Source: an uncultured Mucilaginibacter sp. (GTDB lineage Bacteria > Bacteroidota > Bacteroidia > Sphingobacteriales > Sphingobacteriaceae). From it: a stretch of 64,000 nt of DNA. The position numbers and the translations under genes were made by a program. The notes under the pieces were generated by a model, which was not told where the DNA came from, searched no databases, and saw only the letters and a program-made list of their open reading frames with translations. Within the stretch, counting starts at the first letter, position 1; the number at the start of each line of letters is the position of its first letter. Shown here piece after piece: positions 34,104-42,974 of this stretch. The stretch spans positions 1 through 64,000 of the forward strand of contig NZ_CAJYGQ010000004.1 in the NCBI RefSeq assembly GCF_913773635.1, read 5' to 3'.

Positions 34104-36680
34104 ATGCCTTTGAAAAAACATTACTTATCATACCTATTAACCGCAGGTTTAATAACTCCTGCAATTAACGTACTGGCCCAACGCAAGGCCGATAGTATTA
34201 CTGTTGCTGTTGCACCCGATTACAACGATGTAAGTGGTGTACATCGTATTTTACTTGGCGAAAATTACCGAAAAGAGTGGGGCTTGCCGGTAAAAGTTCG
34301 CATAATTGACCTAAGTAAAGAAAAAGGCGGCCTGGAGATTGAACAAAAGGGCGGTGGTATGCAAACCAAATCTTTGCGGTTAAAAGACAAAACGGGACAG
34401 GAATGGGTACTGCGTTCTGTGCAAAAATATCCTGAGCGTGTTTTACCTCCATCATTACGATCAGGTTTAACTAAAGCCATTATACAAGATCAAACCAGTA
34501 CCGCAAACCCATTTGCAGCTTTAACGGTGCCTGTAATGGCTGATGCCCTGAAAATACCACACTCAAACCCTGAGATAGTTTATGTTGGTGATGACCCGGT
34601 TTTAGGTAAATACAGCAAGGACTATAAAAACAGTGTGTTTTTATTTGAAGAGCGAGAGCCGCTTGAATCAGAGAAAACAGATAACACAAAGAAAGTACAG
34701 CGAAAACTGGCAGAAGATAACGATGTAGAGTTTGATGCTAAGCTTACTTTAAGAGCCCGTTTATTTGACCAGGTAATTGGCGATTGGGACCGCCACGACG
34801 ATCAGTGGCGTTGGGATAAGAAGAAAGATGGAGATAAAACCATGTATACTCCCATTCCGCGCGATCGTGATCAGGTTTATTACAAAACATCGGGCGTTTT
34901 ACCCTGGATAGTAGCTCACCAGTTTTTGAAGGCAAAATTCCAGCCGTTCAATAACGAGATAAGGGATATAGGCGCCTGGAATTTCAATGGCAGATTTTTC
35001 GACAGGTACTTTTTAAGAGAACTTAACGAAAAGGATTGGAAAGAACAGATAGCCTATGTGCAAACGCACTTAACTGACAAAGTTATTGATGAGGCTATGC
35101 ACCGCATGCCTCCGGGTGTTTATAAGCTATCAGGACAAAAAATCACCCAAACTGTAAAGGCACGGCGTGATAACCTTATGAAGATGGGGCTGGAGTATTA
35201 CCGGTTTATATCGGGCCAGGTTGATGTACCGGCAAGCGAAAAAAATGAGCATATTGAAATTGATCTTAAAGACAGCGGCGACGTTAAGTTGACTATACGT
35301 AATATCAAAAAAGACAATTCGCTGGGGCGCGAGGTTTACAAGCGTACCTTTAAGCCTGATGTTACTAAAGAAGTGCGTATTTACGGCTTTGGAGGCGGTG
35401 ATAAATTTGAAGTAAAAGGCACCGGAAAGTCTCCGATTAAAATACGTATGATTGGCGCCAAGGGCAGCGTTGATACCTTTACCGTTAATAAAGAAGTTGA
35501 CAATCGTGGTCGCTTGTATGTGTACGACCGCAAAGACGAGCAAAACATACTGCCCGATAAGGGCCTTGCCAAAATACGTACCTCAACAGATACGGGTGTT
35601 ACTTACTACGAAAGAAAGAACTTTGAATATAACCGACCTGAACCCATTGTATATGCACGTTATAATAATGATTACGGTGTAATCCTTTCGCTGGGATATG
35701 CTTTTACCAAACAAGGTTTCCGTAAAGTGCCTTATGATTGGCGACAAGAGTTCCTGGTTAATTATGCATTCGGTCGTAAATCTTTCCTTATACGTTATAA
35801 TGCCGATTTTAAACAGCTTATTGGTAAAAATGATTTGATGGTGCATATTACCTCCAGGGGGCCGCATAACATCAGTAACTTTTTTGGCGTAGGTAACGAA
35901 ACATTCTTTGAGAAAGACAGCGAGTGGATTAATTACTTCCGTAACCGGTACGATCACTTGTATGGCGATGTAAGATTAGCGCATACCTACGGTAAGGTTA
36001 AACTGAGTGCAGGTGTAACCGGGCAATATTACCATGCTGACGGAGGCGATAATAACAATAAGTTTTTACAGCAATTCAATATTCAAAACCCGGGCGACAA
36101 TGTCTTCAGCAACAAAACCTATGCGGGTTTAATAGCCGGTGCCGAAATTGATACCCGTAACAGTGCTATATTACCAACCAAAGGTATTTACATGAATACC
36201 ACTTTGCGTGGTTTACAGCAGTTAAACCAGGATAATAGCCGTTATGGTCAGCTGCTATCAGAAATTAGCTTTTATAACGACTTAGGGCACGATTCAACCT
36301 TCGTACTGGCTACACGTTTTGGCGGTGGTACAACAATTGGTCATGCTGAGTACTTTCAGCAATTAAAGCTAGGTGGATCTGATAATTTAAGAGGATTTCG
36401 CACCTGGAGGTTTACCGGTAAAAGCATGGTATACAACAACATTGAAGCCCGTGTACGAGTGCTCAACTTCAACTCTTTCTTATTTCCCGGAACTTTGGGT
36501 TTAATTGGTTTTAATGACATTGGCCGGGTATGGACTCCGGGCGAAAAATCATCTAAATGGCACGATGGTTACGGAGGAGGCTTGTTTTTAGTGCCTGCCG
36601 AATTGTTTTTGATACAGGCAACGCTTGGCCATTCAAAAGAAGGAAAGTTTGTTTATGTAAATCTTGGATATAGATTTTGA
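34104..36680 (+). CDS. Outer-membrane beta-barrel protein with N-terminal kinase-like domain
   Basis: A signal peptide (residues 1-25) leads to a region of about 250 residues that reads like a protein-kinase fold of the CotH/Fam20/HipA sort. A glycine-rich GGGMQT precedes EWVLRSVQK (candidate ATP-binding Lys). There is a hinge-like VFLFEERE. LFDQVIGDWDRHDDQWRW looks like a catalytic loop and PIPRDRDQVYY a metal-binding Asp. The C-terminal half (about residues 540-858) is a barrel of the surface-antigen/Omp85 type, ending in Phe (YVNLGYRF). The kinase reading is my inference from motifs. It is monocistronic, 858 residues. Confidence 0.75.
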   Translation: MPLKKHYLSYLLTAGLITPAINVLAQRKADSITVAVAPDYNDVSGVHRILLGENYRKEWGLPVKVRIIDLSKEKGGLEIEQKGGGMQTKSLRLKDKTGQEWVLRSVQKYPERVLPPSLRSGLTKAIIQDQTSTANPFAALTVPVMADALKIPHSNPEIVYVGDDPVLGKYSKDYKNSVFLFEEREPLESEKTDNTKKVQRKLAEDNDVEFDAKLTLRARLFDQVIGDWDRHDDQWRWDKKKDGDKTMYTPIPRDRDQVYYKTSGVLPWIVAHQFLKAKFQPFNNEIRDIGAWNFNGRFFDRYFLRELNEKDWKEQIAYVQTHLTDKVIDEAMHRMPPGVYKLSGQKITQTVKARRDNLMKMGLEYYRFISGQVDVPASEKNEHIEIDLKDSGDVKLTIRNIKKDNSLGREVYKRTFKPDVTKEVRIYGFGGGDKFEVKGTGKSPIKIRMIGAKGSVDTFTVNKEVDNRGRLYVYDRKDEQNILPDKGLAKIRTSTDTGVTYYERKNFEYNRPEPIVYARYNNDYGVILSLGYAFTKQGFRKVPYDWRQEFLVNYAFGRKSFLIRYNADFKQLIGKNDLMVHITSRGPHNISNFFGVGNETFFEKDSEWINYFRNRYDHLYGDVRLAHTYGKVKLSAGVTGQYYHADGGDNNNKFLQQFNIQNPGDNVFSNKTYAGLIAGAEIDTRNSAILPTKGIYMNTTLRGLQQLNQDNSRYGQLLSEISFYNDLGHDSTFVLATRFGGGTTIGHAEYFQQLKLGGSDNLRGFRTWRFTGKSMVYNNIEARVRVLNFNSFLFPGTLGLIGFNDIGRVWTPGEKSSKWHDGYGGGLFLVPAELFLIQATLGHSKEGKFVYVNLGYRF

Positions 36681-36702
36681 CAAGTTATAATTGAAAGTAA
36701 AT

Positions 36703-36745
36703 AAAAGAGGGTTTGTGAAGCATTTTACAAACCCTCTTTTATTTA
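36703..36745. terminator. Bidirectional terminator between barrel and ABC-F genes
   Basis: AAAAGAGGGTTTGT (36703-36716) is perfectly complementary to 36727-36740. It separates convergent genes ending at 36680 and 36759. Confidence 0.9.
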
Positions 36746-36758
36746 TAACTTAGATAGC

Positions 36759-38381
36759 TTAAGCGTACATTTCTTCACGCTGTTTTTGTACCGCATCGTT
36801 GCTTATATAATCATCGTAGCTCATCATTTTATCAATTACGCCGTTAGGAGTAATTTCAATAACACGTGTTGCAACTGTTTGGGTAAGCTCATGATCTCGT
36901 GAGGTAAACAATATGGTGCCTTTAAAATCTTTCATGCCGTTGTTCAGGGCAGTAATTGATTCCAAGTCAAGGTGATTGGTTGGTTCATCAAAAATAAGCA
37001 GGTTAGGTTGTTGCAGCATCATGCGGCTAAACATACAACGCATTTTTTCGCCACCCGAAAGTACAGTGCAATTTTTCAAAACTTCCTCACCTGAGAATAG
37101 CATACGGCCAAGGAAACTACGGATGAACTGCTCGTCTTTATCACCGGTAGAATACTCACGTAACCAATCAACCAAATTAAGGTCTTTGCCCGTGAAGTAA
37201 TCGGCGTTATCAATAGGAATATCAGCTGGGTTAATGGTAACCCCCCATTTAAAGCTGCCTGTATAATCTTCGTCGCGGCCGGTTAAAACATCATAAAAGG
37301 CAGATGTTGCAAGGCTGTTTTGTGATAATATAGCAATTTTATCGCCCTTGTTTACCATAAGGTTAACGTTGGCAAACATCACTTCTCCGTTCACCGTTTT
37401 GCTCAGGTTCTCAATCTGCAATATCTGGTCACCGGCCTCGCGGCTTTGCTGGTTGAACATGATAGCCGGGTATTTACGGTTTGATGGCTTTATTTCATCA
37501 AGATTGATCTTATCAAGTGCTTTTTTACGGCTGGTAGCTTGTTTTGATTTAGATGCGTTAGCGCTGAAACGGCTAATGAATTCCTGTAACTCTTTAACCT
37601 TATCTTCCAGTTTCTTGTTCTGATCGGCACGCTGCTTAAGGGCAAGCTGGCTTGATTGATACCAGAAGGTGTAGTTACCGGTAAATATGGTCATTTTGCC
37701 GAAATCAATATCAACTACGTGGGTACAAACAGTATCTAAAAAGTGGCGATCGTGAGATACTACCAAAACAATAGCCTCATAGCCGGCCAAAAAGTCTTCA
37801 AGCCAGTTAATGGTATGGATGTCCAAATCGTTGGTAGGCTCATCCAGCAGTAAAATATCTGGTTTGCCAAATAGTGCCTGCGCTAACAGCACGCGTACTT
37901 TTTGCGTGCCATCAAGCTCGTTTACCAACTTATAGTGCAGGTCTTCCTTGATACCAAGATTGCTTAACAGGGTAGCGGCGTTACTTTCAGCATTCCAGCC
38001 GTCCATTTCAGCAAAAATGTTTTCTAACTCACCGGCACGTTCACCATCAGCATCTGTAAAATCTTCTTTAAGGTAAATGGCATCCTTTTCTTTCATGGTG
38101 GCATAAAGTTCTTTGTGCCCCATAAGTACAGTATCAATTACCGGAAACTCGTCAAACTCATAGTGGTTTTGTTTTAAAACCGCCATACGCTCGCCTGGTG
38201 TAAAGCTTACCGAACCTGTTGATGGATCAATTTCGCCCGATAATATTTTAAGGAAAGTAGATTTACCCGCACCATTGGCACCAATGATGCCGTAGCAGTT
38301 ACCTTGGGTAAATTTTAAATTAACATCCTCAAACAGGGTGCGCTTACCGTAGCGCAACGATAAATTAGATACTGTAATCAT
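36759..38381 (-). CDS. ABC-F family ATPase with one degenerate ATP site
   Basis: ABC-F proteins act on the ribosome (translation factors or antibiotic protection). The 540-residue protein has two nucleotide-binding domains and no membrane part. Domain 1 has a good Walker A (GANGAGKSTFLK) but an odd signature (NELDGTQKVRVLLA). Domain 2 has a proper signature (LSGGEKMRCMFSRM) but its Walker A position reads LSQNSLATSAFYD. Both Walker B segments (LLLDEPTNDLD, LIFDEPTNHLD) are kept. So one composite site looks intact and the other dead. It resembles the YbiT-like group. Confidence 0.93.
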   Translation of the reverse strand: MITVSNLSLRYGKRTLFEDVNLKFTQGNCYGIIGANGAGKSTFLKILSGEIDPSTGSVSFTPGERMAVLKQNHYEFDEFPVIDTVLMGHKELYATMKEKDAIYLKEDFTDADGERAGELENIFAEMDGWNAESNAATLLSNLGIKEDLHYKLVNELDGTQKVRVLLAQALFGKPDILLLDEPTNDLDIHTINWLEDFLAGYEAIVLVVSHDRHFLDTVCTHVVDIDFGKMTIFTGNYTFWYQSSQLALKQRADQNKKLEDKVKELQEFISRFSANASKSKQATSRKKALDKINLDEIKPSNRKYPAIMFNQQSREAGDQILQIENLSKTVNGEVMFANVNLMVNKGDKIAILSQNSLATSAFYDVLTGRDEDYTGSFKWGVTINPADIPIDNADYFTGKDLNLVDWLREYSTGDKDEQFIRSFLGRMLFSGEEVLKNCTVLSGGEKMRCMFSRMMLQQPNLLIFDEPTNHLDLESITALNNGMKDFKGTILFTSRDHELTQTVATRVIEITPNGVIDKMMSYDDYISNDAVQKQREEMYA

Positions 38382-38664
38382 GCCGTTCTTTTAAAAAGAA
38401 TTTGAGCAAAAATACGGTAAAAATGCCACACTTACGCGTTTTGGGCATCAAATTCAACAATTACAAGAGTTTATGATGCGATTTTACGCCCCATGAGAAT
38501 GTTTTAACAATTTGATATTCTTAACTTAAGAATAAATATTTTGTTAATTTATTAAAGGCTATACAGCGATTGCTAAAATATTCGGAAAAGTGCTTAAAAA
38601 CATGCCAAAAAGTAACTTATGGATGTATGATTGCGTTAAATTAGTAACAAATAAAATCAATATT
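38382..38664. other. Gene-free stretch with a 9-bp palindrome
   Basis: This AT-rich region holds the upstream zone of the ABC-F gene. The clearest structure is TATTCTTAA (38516-38524), one base, TTAAGAATA (38526-38534), a perfect operator-like palindrome. No ORF is supported. Confidence 0.5.
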
Positions 38665-38745
38665 ATGTTAATAGTAATCGCAGGATTGGTAGTTGTAAAT
38701 GTAATAGTTGCATTATATAACTCACAAAGCAAAAAGGCTTTTTAA
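38665..38745 (+). CDS. Tiny single-pass membrane protein candidate (26 aa)
   Basis: The frame reads MLIVIAGLVVVNVIVALYNS then QSKKAF and a stop: a hydrophobic helix with a short basic tail. It has an ATG after an A/T-rich leader and is followed at once by hairpins (38761-38778 and 38800-38832). Its size and composition fit small bacterial membrane proteins, but coding is unproven. Confidence 0.4.
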   Translation: MLIVIAGLVVVNVIVALYNSQSKKAF

Positions 38746-38760
38746 TTATAATTACAAGCC

Positions 38761-38778
38761 TGCGGCTCATTAGCCGCA
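38761..38778. repeat. 7-bp hairpin after the tiny ORF
   Basis: TGCGGCT (38761-38767) and AGCCGCA (38772-38778) flank a four-base loop, 15 bases after the stop of the small ORF. There is no T-run. Confidence 0.5.
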
Positions 38779-38799
38779 TAGCATCAACTTATAAATTGC

Positions 38800-38837
38800 A
38801 AACAGGCTGTCATTGTTAAATGCAGCCTGTTTTTTTA
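38800..38837. terminator. Terminator near the pyrE 3' end
   Basis: AAACAGGCTG (38800-38809) pairs with CAGCCTGTTT (38823-38832), followed by TTTTT on the plus strand. It can end plus-strand transcription from the small ORF, and on the minus strand it lies just beyond pyrE. Confidence 0.8.
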
Positions 38838-38842
38838 TGTTT

Positions 38843-39484
38843 TTATTTGCCCCACTCAGAAGGGGTTTCCCTCCATTTTTGCAGCAGCGCAACACTATCT
38901 TTATTAATGTACTGCTGCTCCTCGGCAAACTTAAGCATGGCATTGTAATTAGAAAGGGTTACATATCTGCATTTAGCTTTTTTGAAATTATCTTCGGCAA
39001 CATCAAAGCCATAGCTAAAAATTGCAGCCAGGCCTGCCACTTCGCATCCTGCCTCACGTAGTGCTTCAACCGCCTGAAGGCTGCTTTTGCCTGTGGAAAT
39101 TAAGTCTTCAATGACCACAACACGTTTACCCGGCATAATTTCGCCCTCAATCATTGATCCGGTACCGTGCTCTTTGGGTTTTGAGCGTACATATATAAAT
39201 GGTAACCCTAATTCTTGTGCTACAAGCGCTCCCTGTGGGATGCCTGCAGTAGCTACACCGGCAATGCACTGTACCGAGCCAAATTCTTCCTGAATTACAA
39301 GGCTCAATTTTTGACGTATATACGTACGTATAGCCGGATAAGACAAGGTTACGCGATTATCACAGTAAATTGGAGATTTCCATCCCGATGCCCATGTAAA
39401 AGGATTATCGGGTTGCAATTTAATTGCTTTAATTTGCAGCAGGAATTCGGCCACTTGCTGTTCAATCTCATTTTTATTAAACAT
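38843..39484 (-). CDS. pyrE: Orotate phosphoribosyltransferase
   Basis: This enzyme makes OMP from orotate and PRPP in pyrimidine synthesis. The 213-residue protein has the type-I PRT motif VVVIEDLISTGKSSLQAVE, the basic loop RSKPKEHGTG, and WASGWKSPIYCDNR near the start. On the minus strand TATTTTTG (39496-39489) ends four bases before the ATG, a -7 box that would give a leaderless or nearly leaderless mRNA. Its start codon overlaps that of the divergent NUDIX gene. Confidence 0.96.
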   Translation of the reverse strand: MFNKNEIEQQVAEFLLQIKAIKLQPDNPFTWASGWKSPIYCDNRVTLSYPAIRTYIRQKLSLVIQEEFGSVQCIAGVATAGIPQGALVAQELGLPFIYVRSKPKEHGTGSMIEGEIMPGKRVVVIEDLISTGKSSLQAVEALREAGCEVAGLAAIFSYGFDVAEDNFKKAKCRYVTLSNYNAMLKFAEEQQYINKDSVALLQKWRETPSEWGK

Positions 39485-40124
39485 GGCGCAAAAATACAGA
39501 ATTTATATCAACCAGAAGGTTGTTTTAATTACAGAAACGGTACCTGCTCAGCCTGAGCAGTACGAACAGCTTGATCAGCAATCATTTGATATGAAAACTT
39601 TGTATCATAAAATTGTTGCCGACAACACCAGGTTGTATTACTACATACTTTGTAATAACGCCAAAGCATACCTTAAAAAAGTAATGAAAAGTGTTACACT
39701 TATTGAAGCTGCAGGTGGCTTAGTTAAGAATGATAAAGGCGATTATCTTTTCATTTTCAGGAATGGTAAATGGGATATTCCTAAAGGTAAACTTGAGAAA
39801 GGTGAGAAGCCTAAAGAAGGTGCCGTGCGTGAAGTTGAAGAAGAATGCGGCATCAGCATTGATAAATGTGGAAAGAAAATTGTGAACACTTACCACGCTT
39901 ACACTAGCCGCGGCGAAGTAGTTTTAAAGAAAACCTACTGGTATAAAATGAAGTATTTTGGCAAGGCCAAACTAAAACCGCAGGTTGAAGAGGGTATAAC
40001 CGAAGTGCGTTGGATGAACCGCAGCGACATTAATATGGTAGTAAATAATACCTTCCCTTCAATTATGGATGTTTTGCTTAAGCGCGATTTGCTTTCAGAT
40101 GTTCCAGCGCCTCTTTCGGAATAA
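39483..40124 (+). CDS. NUDIX hydrolase
   Basis: The 213-residue protein has a basic N-terminal extension (MAQKYRIYINQK...) and a NUDIX domain from about residue 75. The full box GKLEKGEKPKEGAVREVEEE then CGI gives all catalytic Glu residues. The substrate is unknown. The ATG shares AT with the pyrE start on the other strand (CATG, 39482-39485), so promoters of each must lie in the other gene's 5' end. Its 3' end overlaps coaD by 47 bases, tail to tail. Confidence 0.92.
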   Translation: MAQKYRIYINQKVVLITETVPAQPEQYEQLDQQSFDMKTLYHKIVADNTRLYYYILCNNAKAYLKKVMKSVTLIEAAGGLVKNDKGDYLFIFRNGKWDIPKGKLEKGEKPKEGAVREVEEECGISIDKCGKKIVNTYHAYTSRGEVVLKKTYWYKMKYFGKAKLKPQVEEGITEVRWMNRSDINMVVNNTFPSIMDVLLKRDLLSDVPAPLSE

Positions 40125-40554
40125 ATTGGCTTACATCGCCATTGTGCTTTAAAACCTCGCGTACAATTGTTGAACTGATAGATGAGTAACCCGGTTTGCT
40201 CACTATAAAAATACTCTCAATATCAGGGGCCAGAGCGTGATTCATTTGCGCTATGGCCTTTTCATACTCAAAATCTGATACAGTACGTATGCCGCGTATC
40301 ATGTAATTTGCATTAATGCTTTTACAAAAATCAACAGTAAGCCCTTCGTAAGCAATGATGTGGATTTTTGGCTCCATTTCAAAAACTGCCCGTAGCATTT
40401 CCTGCCTTTGCTCTATACTTAAAAAGCTTTGTTTTGAACTGTTTACACCAATGCCTATGTAAAGTTTATCAAATAAACCTACCGAGCGTTTTACAATATC
40501 AACATGTGCTTTGGTAACAGGATCAAACGAGCCGGGGAAAAGGGCAATTTTCAT
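40078..40554 (-). CDS. coaD: Phosphopantetheine adenylyltransferase
   Basis: CoaD converts phosphopantetheine to dephospho-CoA. The start MKIALFPGSFDPVTKAH at 40554 gives 158 residues, the normal size; the upstream in-frame region lacks similarity. The ATP motif GSFDPVTKAH and the C-terminal YSSISSTIVREV are present. TAACTTTG on the minus strand (40582-40575) could be its -7 box. Confidence 0.95.
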   Translation of the reverse strand: MKIALFPGSFDPVTKAHVDIVKRSVGLFDKLYIGIGVNSSKQSFLSIEQRQEMLRAVFEMEPKIHIIAYEGLTVDFCKSINANYMIRGIRTVSDFEYEKAIAQMNHALAPDIESIFIVSKPGYSSISSTIVREVLKHNGDVSQFIPKEALEHLKANRA

Positions 40555-40692
40555 AGTTACTTTTTGGAGTATGGCAAAGTTAAATTTTTTGACCGGATAA
40601 TGTGAATAGCTTTTCGGCAAATACTTGTTGTTTGTACAATCATTTCTTACCTACAACTGTTATGAGTATCAGTTTTCATCAACATACACTCA

Positions 40693-42216
40693 ATGGCAAT
40701 CATAGGCGAACTTATTAAAGCGGCAATTGACTTTACTGACAAAGTAATAAAGGACCCCGACCCCATAGAGGCACAAAACGAAGTTTTAAAAGAAATGCTT
40801 GAGAAAGCAGCCAACACTGCGTTTGGAAGACATTACCATTTTAAAGAAATATTAGAAAACAACGATGTAGCACAAGCCTTTGCCAGGGCAGTTCCGGTTT
40901 TTGATTATGACCGTATGGAAAAGGAATGGTGGCACAGGGTGGTTAATAATGAAACTGACGTTACCTGGCCTGGCGCTGTACATTATTTGGCCTTAAGCAG
41001 TGGTACCACAAGTCACAGTAAAACTATACCCGTAACCGATGATATGCTTGCAGCTATCAAACGCTCGGGTATGCAGCAGGTTGCTGCGCTTGCTAATTTT
41101 GATTTACCCGCCGATTTTTTTGAAAAGCAAATATTAATGCTTGGCAGCAGTACCGATTTAAAAGATATCAACGGACACAAGGCCGGCGAAATTAGCGGTA
41201 TAAGTGCAAGCAATATTCCATTTTGGTTTAGAGGATATTACAAGCCTGGAAAAGACATTGCATCAATAAGTGATTTTGATGCGAAAATTAAAGAGATTGC
41301 CCGGCAGGCACCAAACTGGGATATAGGCAGCCTGTCAGGCATTCCGGCTTGGATTGAACTGATGCTAAAAACCATCATTAAAGAGCATAACCTAAATAAC
41401 ATTCACGAAATATGGCCTAATCTGGCGGTGTATACAACAGGAGGGGTTGACTTTGAACCTTACCGTAAAAGCCTTGAAAAGCTGATGGCTCATCCGCTTA
41501 TTTACATTGATACTTATTTGGCATCGGAAGGGTTTATGGCTATGCAAAAGCGCCCCGAAACTTCTTCAATGGCTTTGGTTGTAGACAACGGCATATACTT
41601 TGAATTTGTACCTTTTGAGGAGGGTAACGTTACCGAAGATGGCAGCGTAGCTATTGGCGCCGAAGTGCTTACGCTTGCTCAGATAGAGGAGGGCAAAGAG
41701 TACATATTGCTCATATCAACAGTATCGGGTGCGTGGCGTTACACCATAGGCGATACGGTTACCTTTACCGATGTAAGCCGCCATGAGATTAAGATAACCG
41801 GCCGTACCAAGCAGTTCTTAAACGTAGCAGGTTCACAGTTATCAGTTCTGCAAATGAACAAAGCCATACAGGAGATGTGCCACAAGTACAACTGTTCGAT
41901 GGAGGAGTTTATAGTTGCTACTGTACACAGGGGCGATGATTTAATTGACCGGTGGTATATAAGTGCCGATAGTGAAGTTGATGATGCACGTTTGGCAAAA
42001 GAGCTTGACGAAACGTTACGTAATAACAATAAAAACTACGCAGTTGCCCGAACGCGTGCCCTCAAGGATGTTGAGGTGGTAACCATACCTGTTGAGATTT
42101 TTCACCGTTGGGCCGAAACCAACAAAAAACTGGGCGGGCAGGTAAAAATTCCGCGCGTTATGAAAGAAGATCAGTTTTTGGAGTGGGAAGAATTTGTAAG
42201 TAAGGCACGTAACTAG
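40693..42216 (+). CDS. GH3-family acyl-adenylating enzyme
   Basis: The 507-residue protein belongs to the GH3 (auxin-responsive promoter) family, acyl-acid amido synthetases first known from plants. The ATP motif is LALSSGTTSHSKTIP. YTTGGVDFEPY, SVSGAWRYTIGDTV-type and KITGRTKQFLNVAGSQLS segments follow. Bacterial members are widespread in Bacteroidetes and their substrates are unknown. It overlaps the convergent protease gene by 4 bases. Confidence 0.9.
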   Translation: MAIIGELIKAAIDFTDKVIKDPDPIEAQNEVLKEMLEKAANTAFGRHYHFKEILENNDVAQAFARAVPVFDYDRMEKEWWHRVVNNETDVTWPGAVHYLALSSGTTSHSKTIPVTDDMLAAIKRSGMQQVAALANFDLPADFFEKQILMLGSSTDLKDINGHKAGEISGISASNIPFWFRGYYKPGKDIASISDFDAKIKEIARQAPNWDIGSLSGIPAWIELMLKTIIKEHNLNNIHEIWPNLAVYTTGGVDFEPYRKSLEKLMAHPLIYIDTYLASEGFMAMQKRPETSSMALVVDNGIYFEFVPFEEGNVTEDGSVAIGAEVLTLAQIEEGKEYILLISTVSGAWRYTIGDTVTFTDVSRHEIKITGRTKQFLNVAGSQLSVLQMNKAIQEMCHKYNCSMEEFIVATVHRGDDLIDRWYISADSEVDDARLAKELDETLRNNNKNYAVARTRALKDVEVVTIPVEIFHRWAETNKKLGGQVKIPRVMKEDQFLEWEEFVSKARN

Positions 42217-42899
42217 TTTTCGGTAATTGGCTTTTTTAACTCCTTAATTAAGTCAAGTATTTGCTGGGGCGAAAGGTACAAGCGTTTAATGCGTGCAATA
42301 TACTCGGGCGGTAAATCATGATTGTTGAGTATAAAGTTTTTGGTTTTGATGATGTAATTGCCAAGCCCGTGCTGCACCGCATATTTATCAGCATTACGCT
42401 CGGCCTGCATTAATGATTTTTCGGAACTTAAATAGCTTATGCCAAAACCAATCAGTTGCCAGTTGTTGCGATTGTGATAGTCCATAACGTGCCCCAGCTC
42501 ATGTCCTATCCAACCTATCAACACATCATTTGGCGCGTCCTCAATTGGCATTGACCGGTGAACCATGTGAAACATAGGATTAATTTTGATCACGTAACTT
42601 CGTTTTTTTTGCCCCCTGAAAAATGTGCCAACCACAGGTTGCGACAGCATTATCGACTTGCTGGTATTGGGATCGAATATGAAATCAATAGGCGTATCTT
42701 TTAATTCGGGATAATACTTCAAAGCGGCAAGAATTTCTGTTTTAAGTACTACTGGAATAGTTTTATGCTGGTAGAAAACATTTTTTTGGCTGGCACCAGC
42801 CAGTGAGGCAGGTGTTGAGGAAAAATACACCAATGTATATACATAAGCACTTACAATTAGTGCCACAAGTACAATCATAAACAGGTGTTTCCTTTTCAT
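42213..42899 (-). CDS. Membrane-anchored zinc metalloprotease-like protein
   Basis: An N-terminal membrane helix (FMIVLVALIVSAYVYTLVYF) is followed by an outward domain with the zincin motif WIGHELGHVMDYH and a downstream glutamate in AERNADKYAV. The layout is M48-like in small form (228 residues). No substrate is known. The start MKRKHLF has a typical KRK signal-anchor beginning. Confidence 0.8.
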   Translation of the reverse strand: MKRKHLFMIVLVALIVSAYVYTLVYFSSTPASLAGASQKNVFYQHKTIPVVLKTEILAALKYYPELKDTPIDFIFDPNTSKSIMLSQPVVGTFFRGQKKRSYVIKINPMFHMVHRSMPIEDAPNDVLIGWIGHELGHVMDYHNRNNWQLIGFGISYLSSEKSLMQAERNADKYAVQHGLGNYIIKTKNFILNNHDLPPEYIARIKRLYLSPQQILDLIKELKKPITEN

Positions 42900-42974
42900 A
42901 ACTAAAACAACGCATGTATCAGGTTATGGTTTATATAGCTTTTGTTAATTAAAATATGTTGTTTTGGCTACTCT

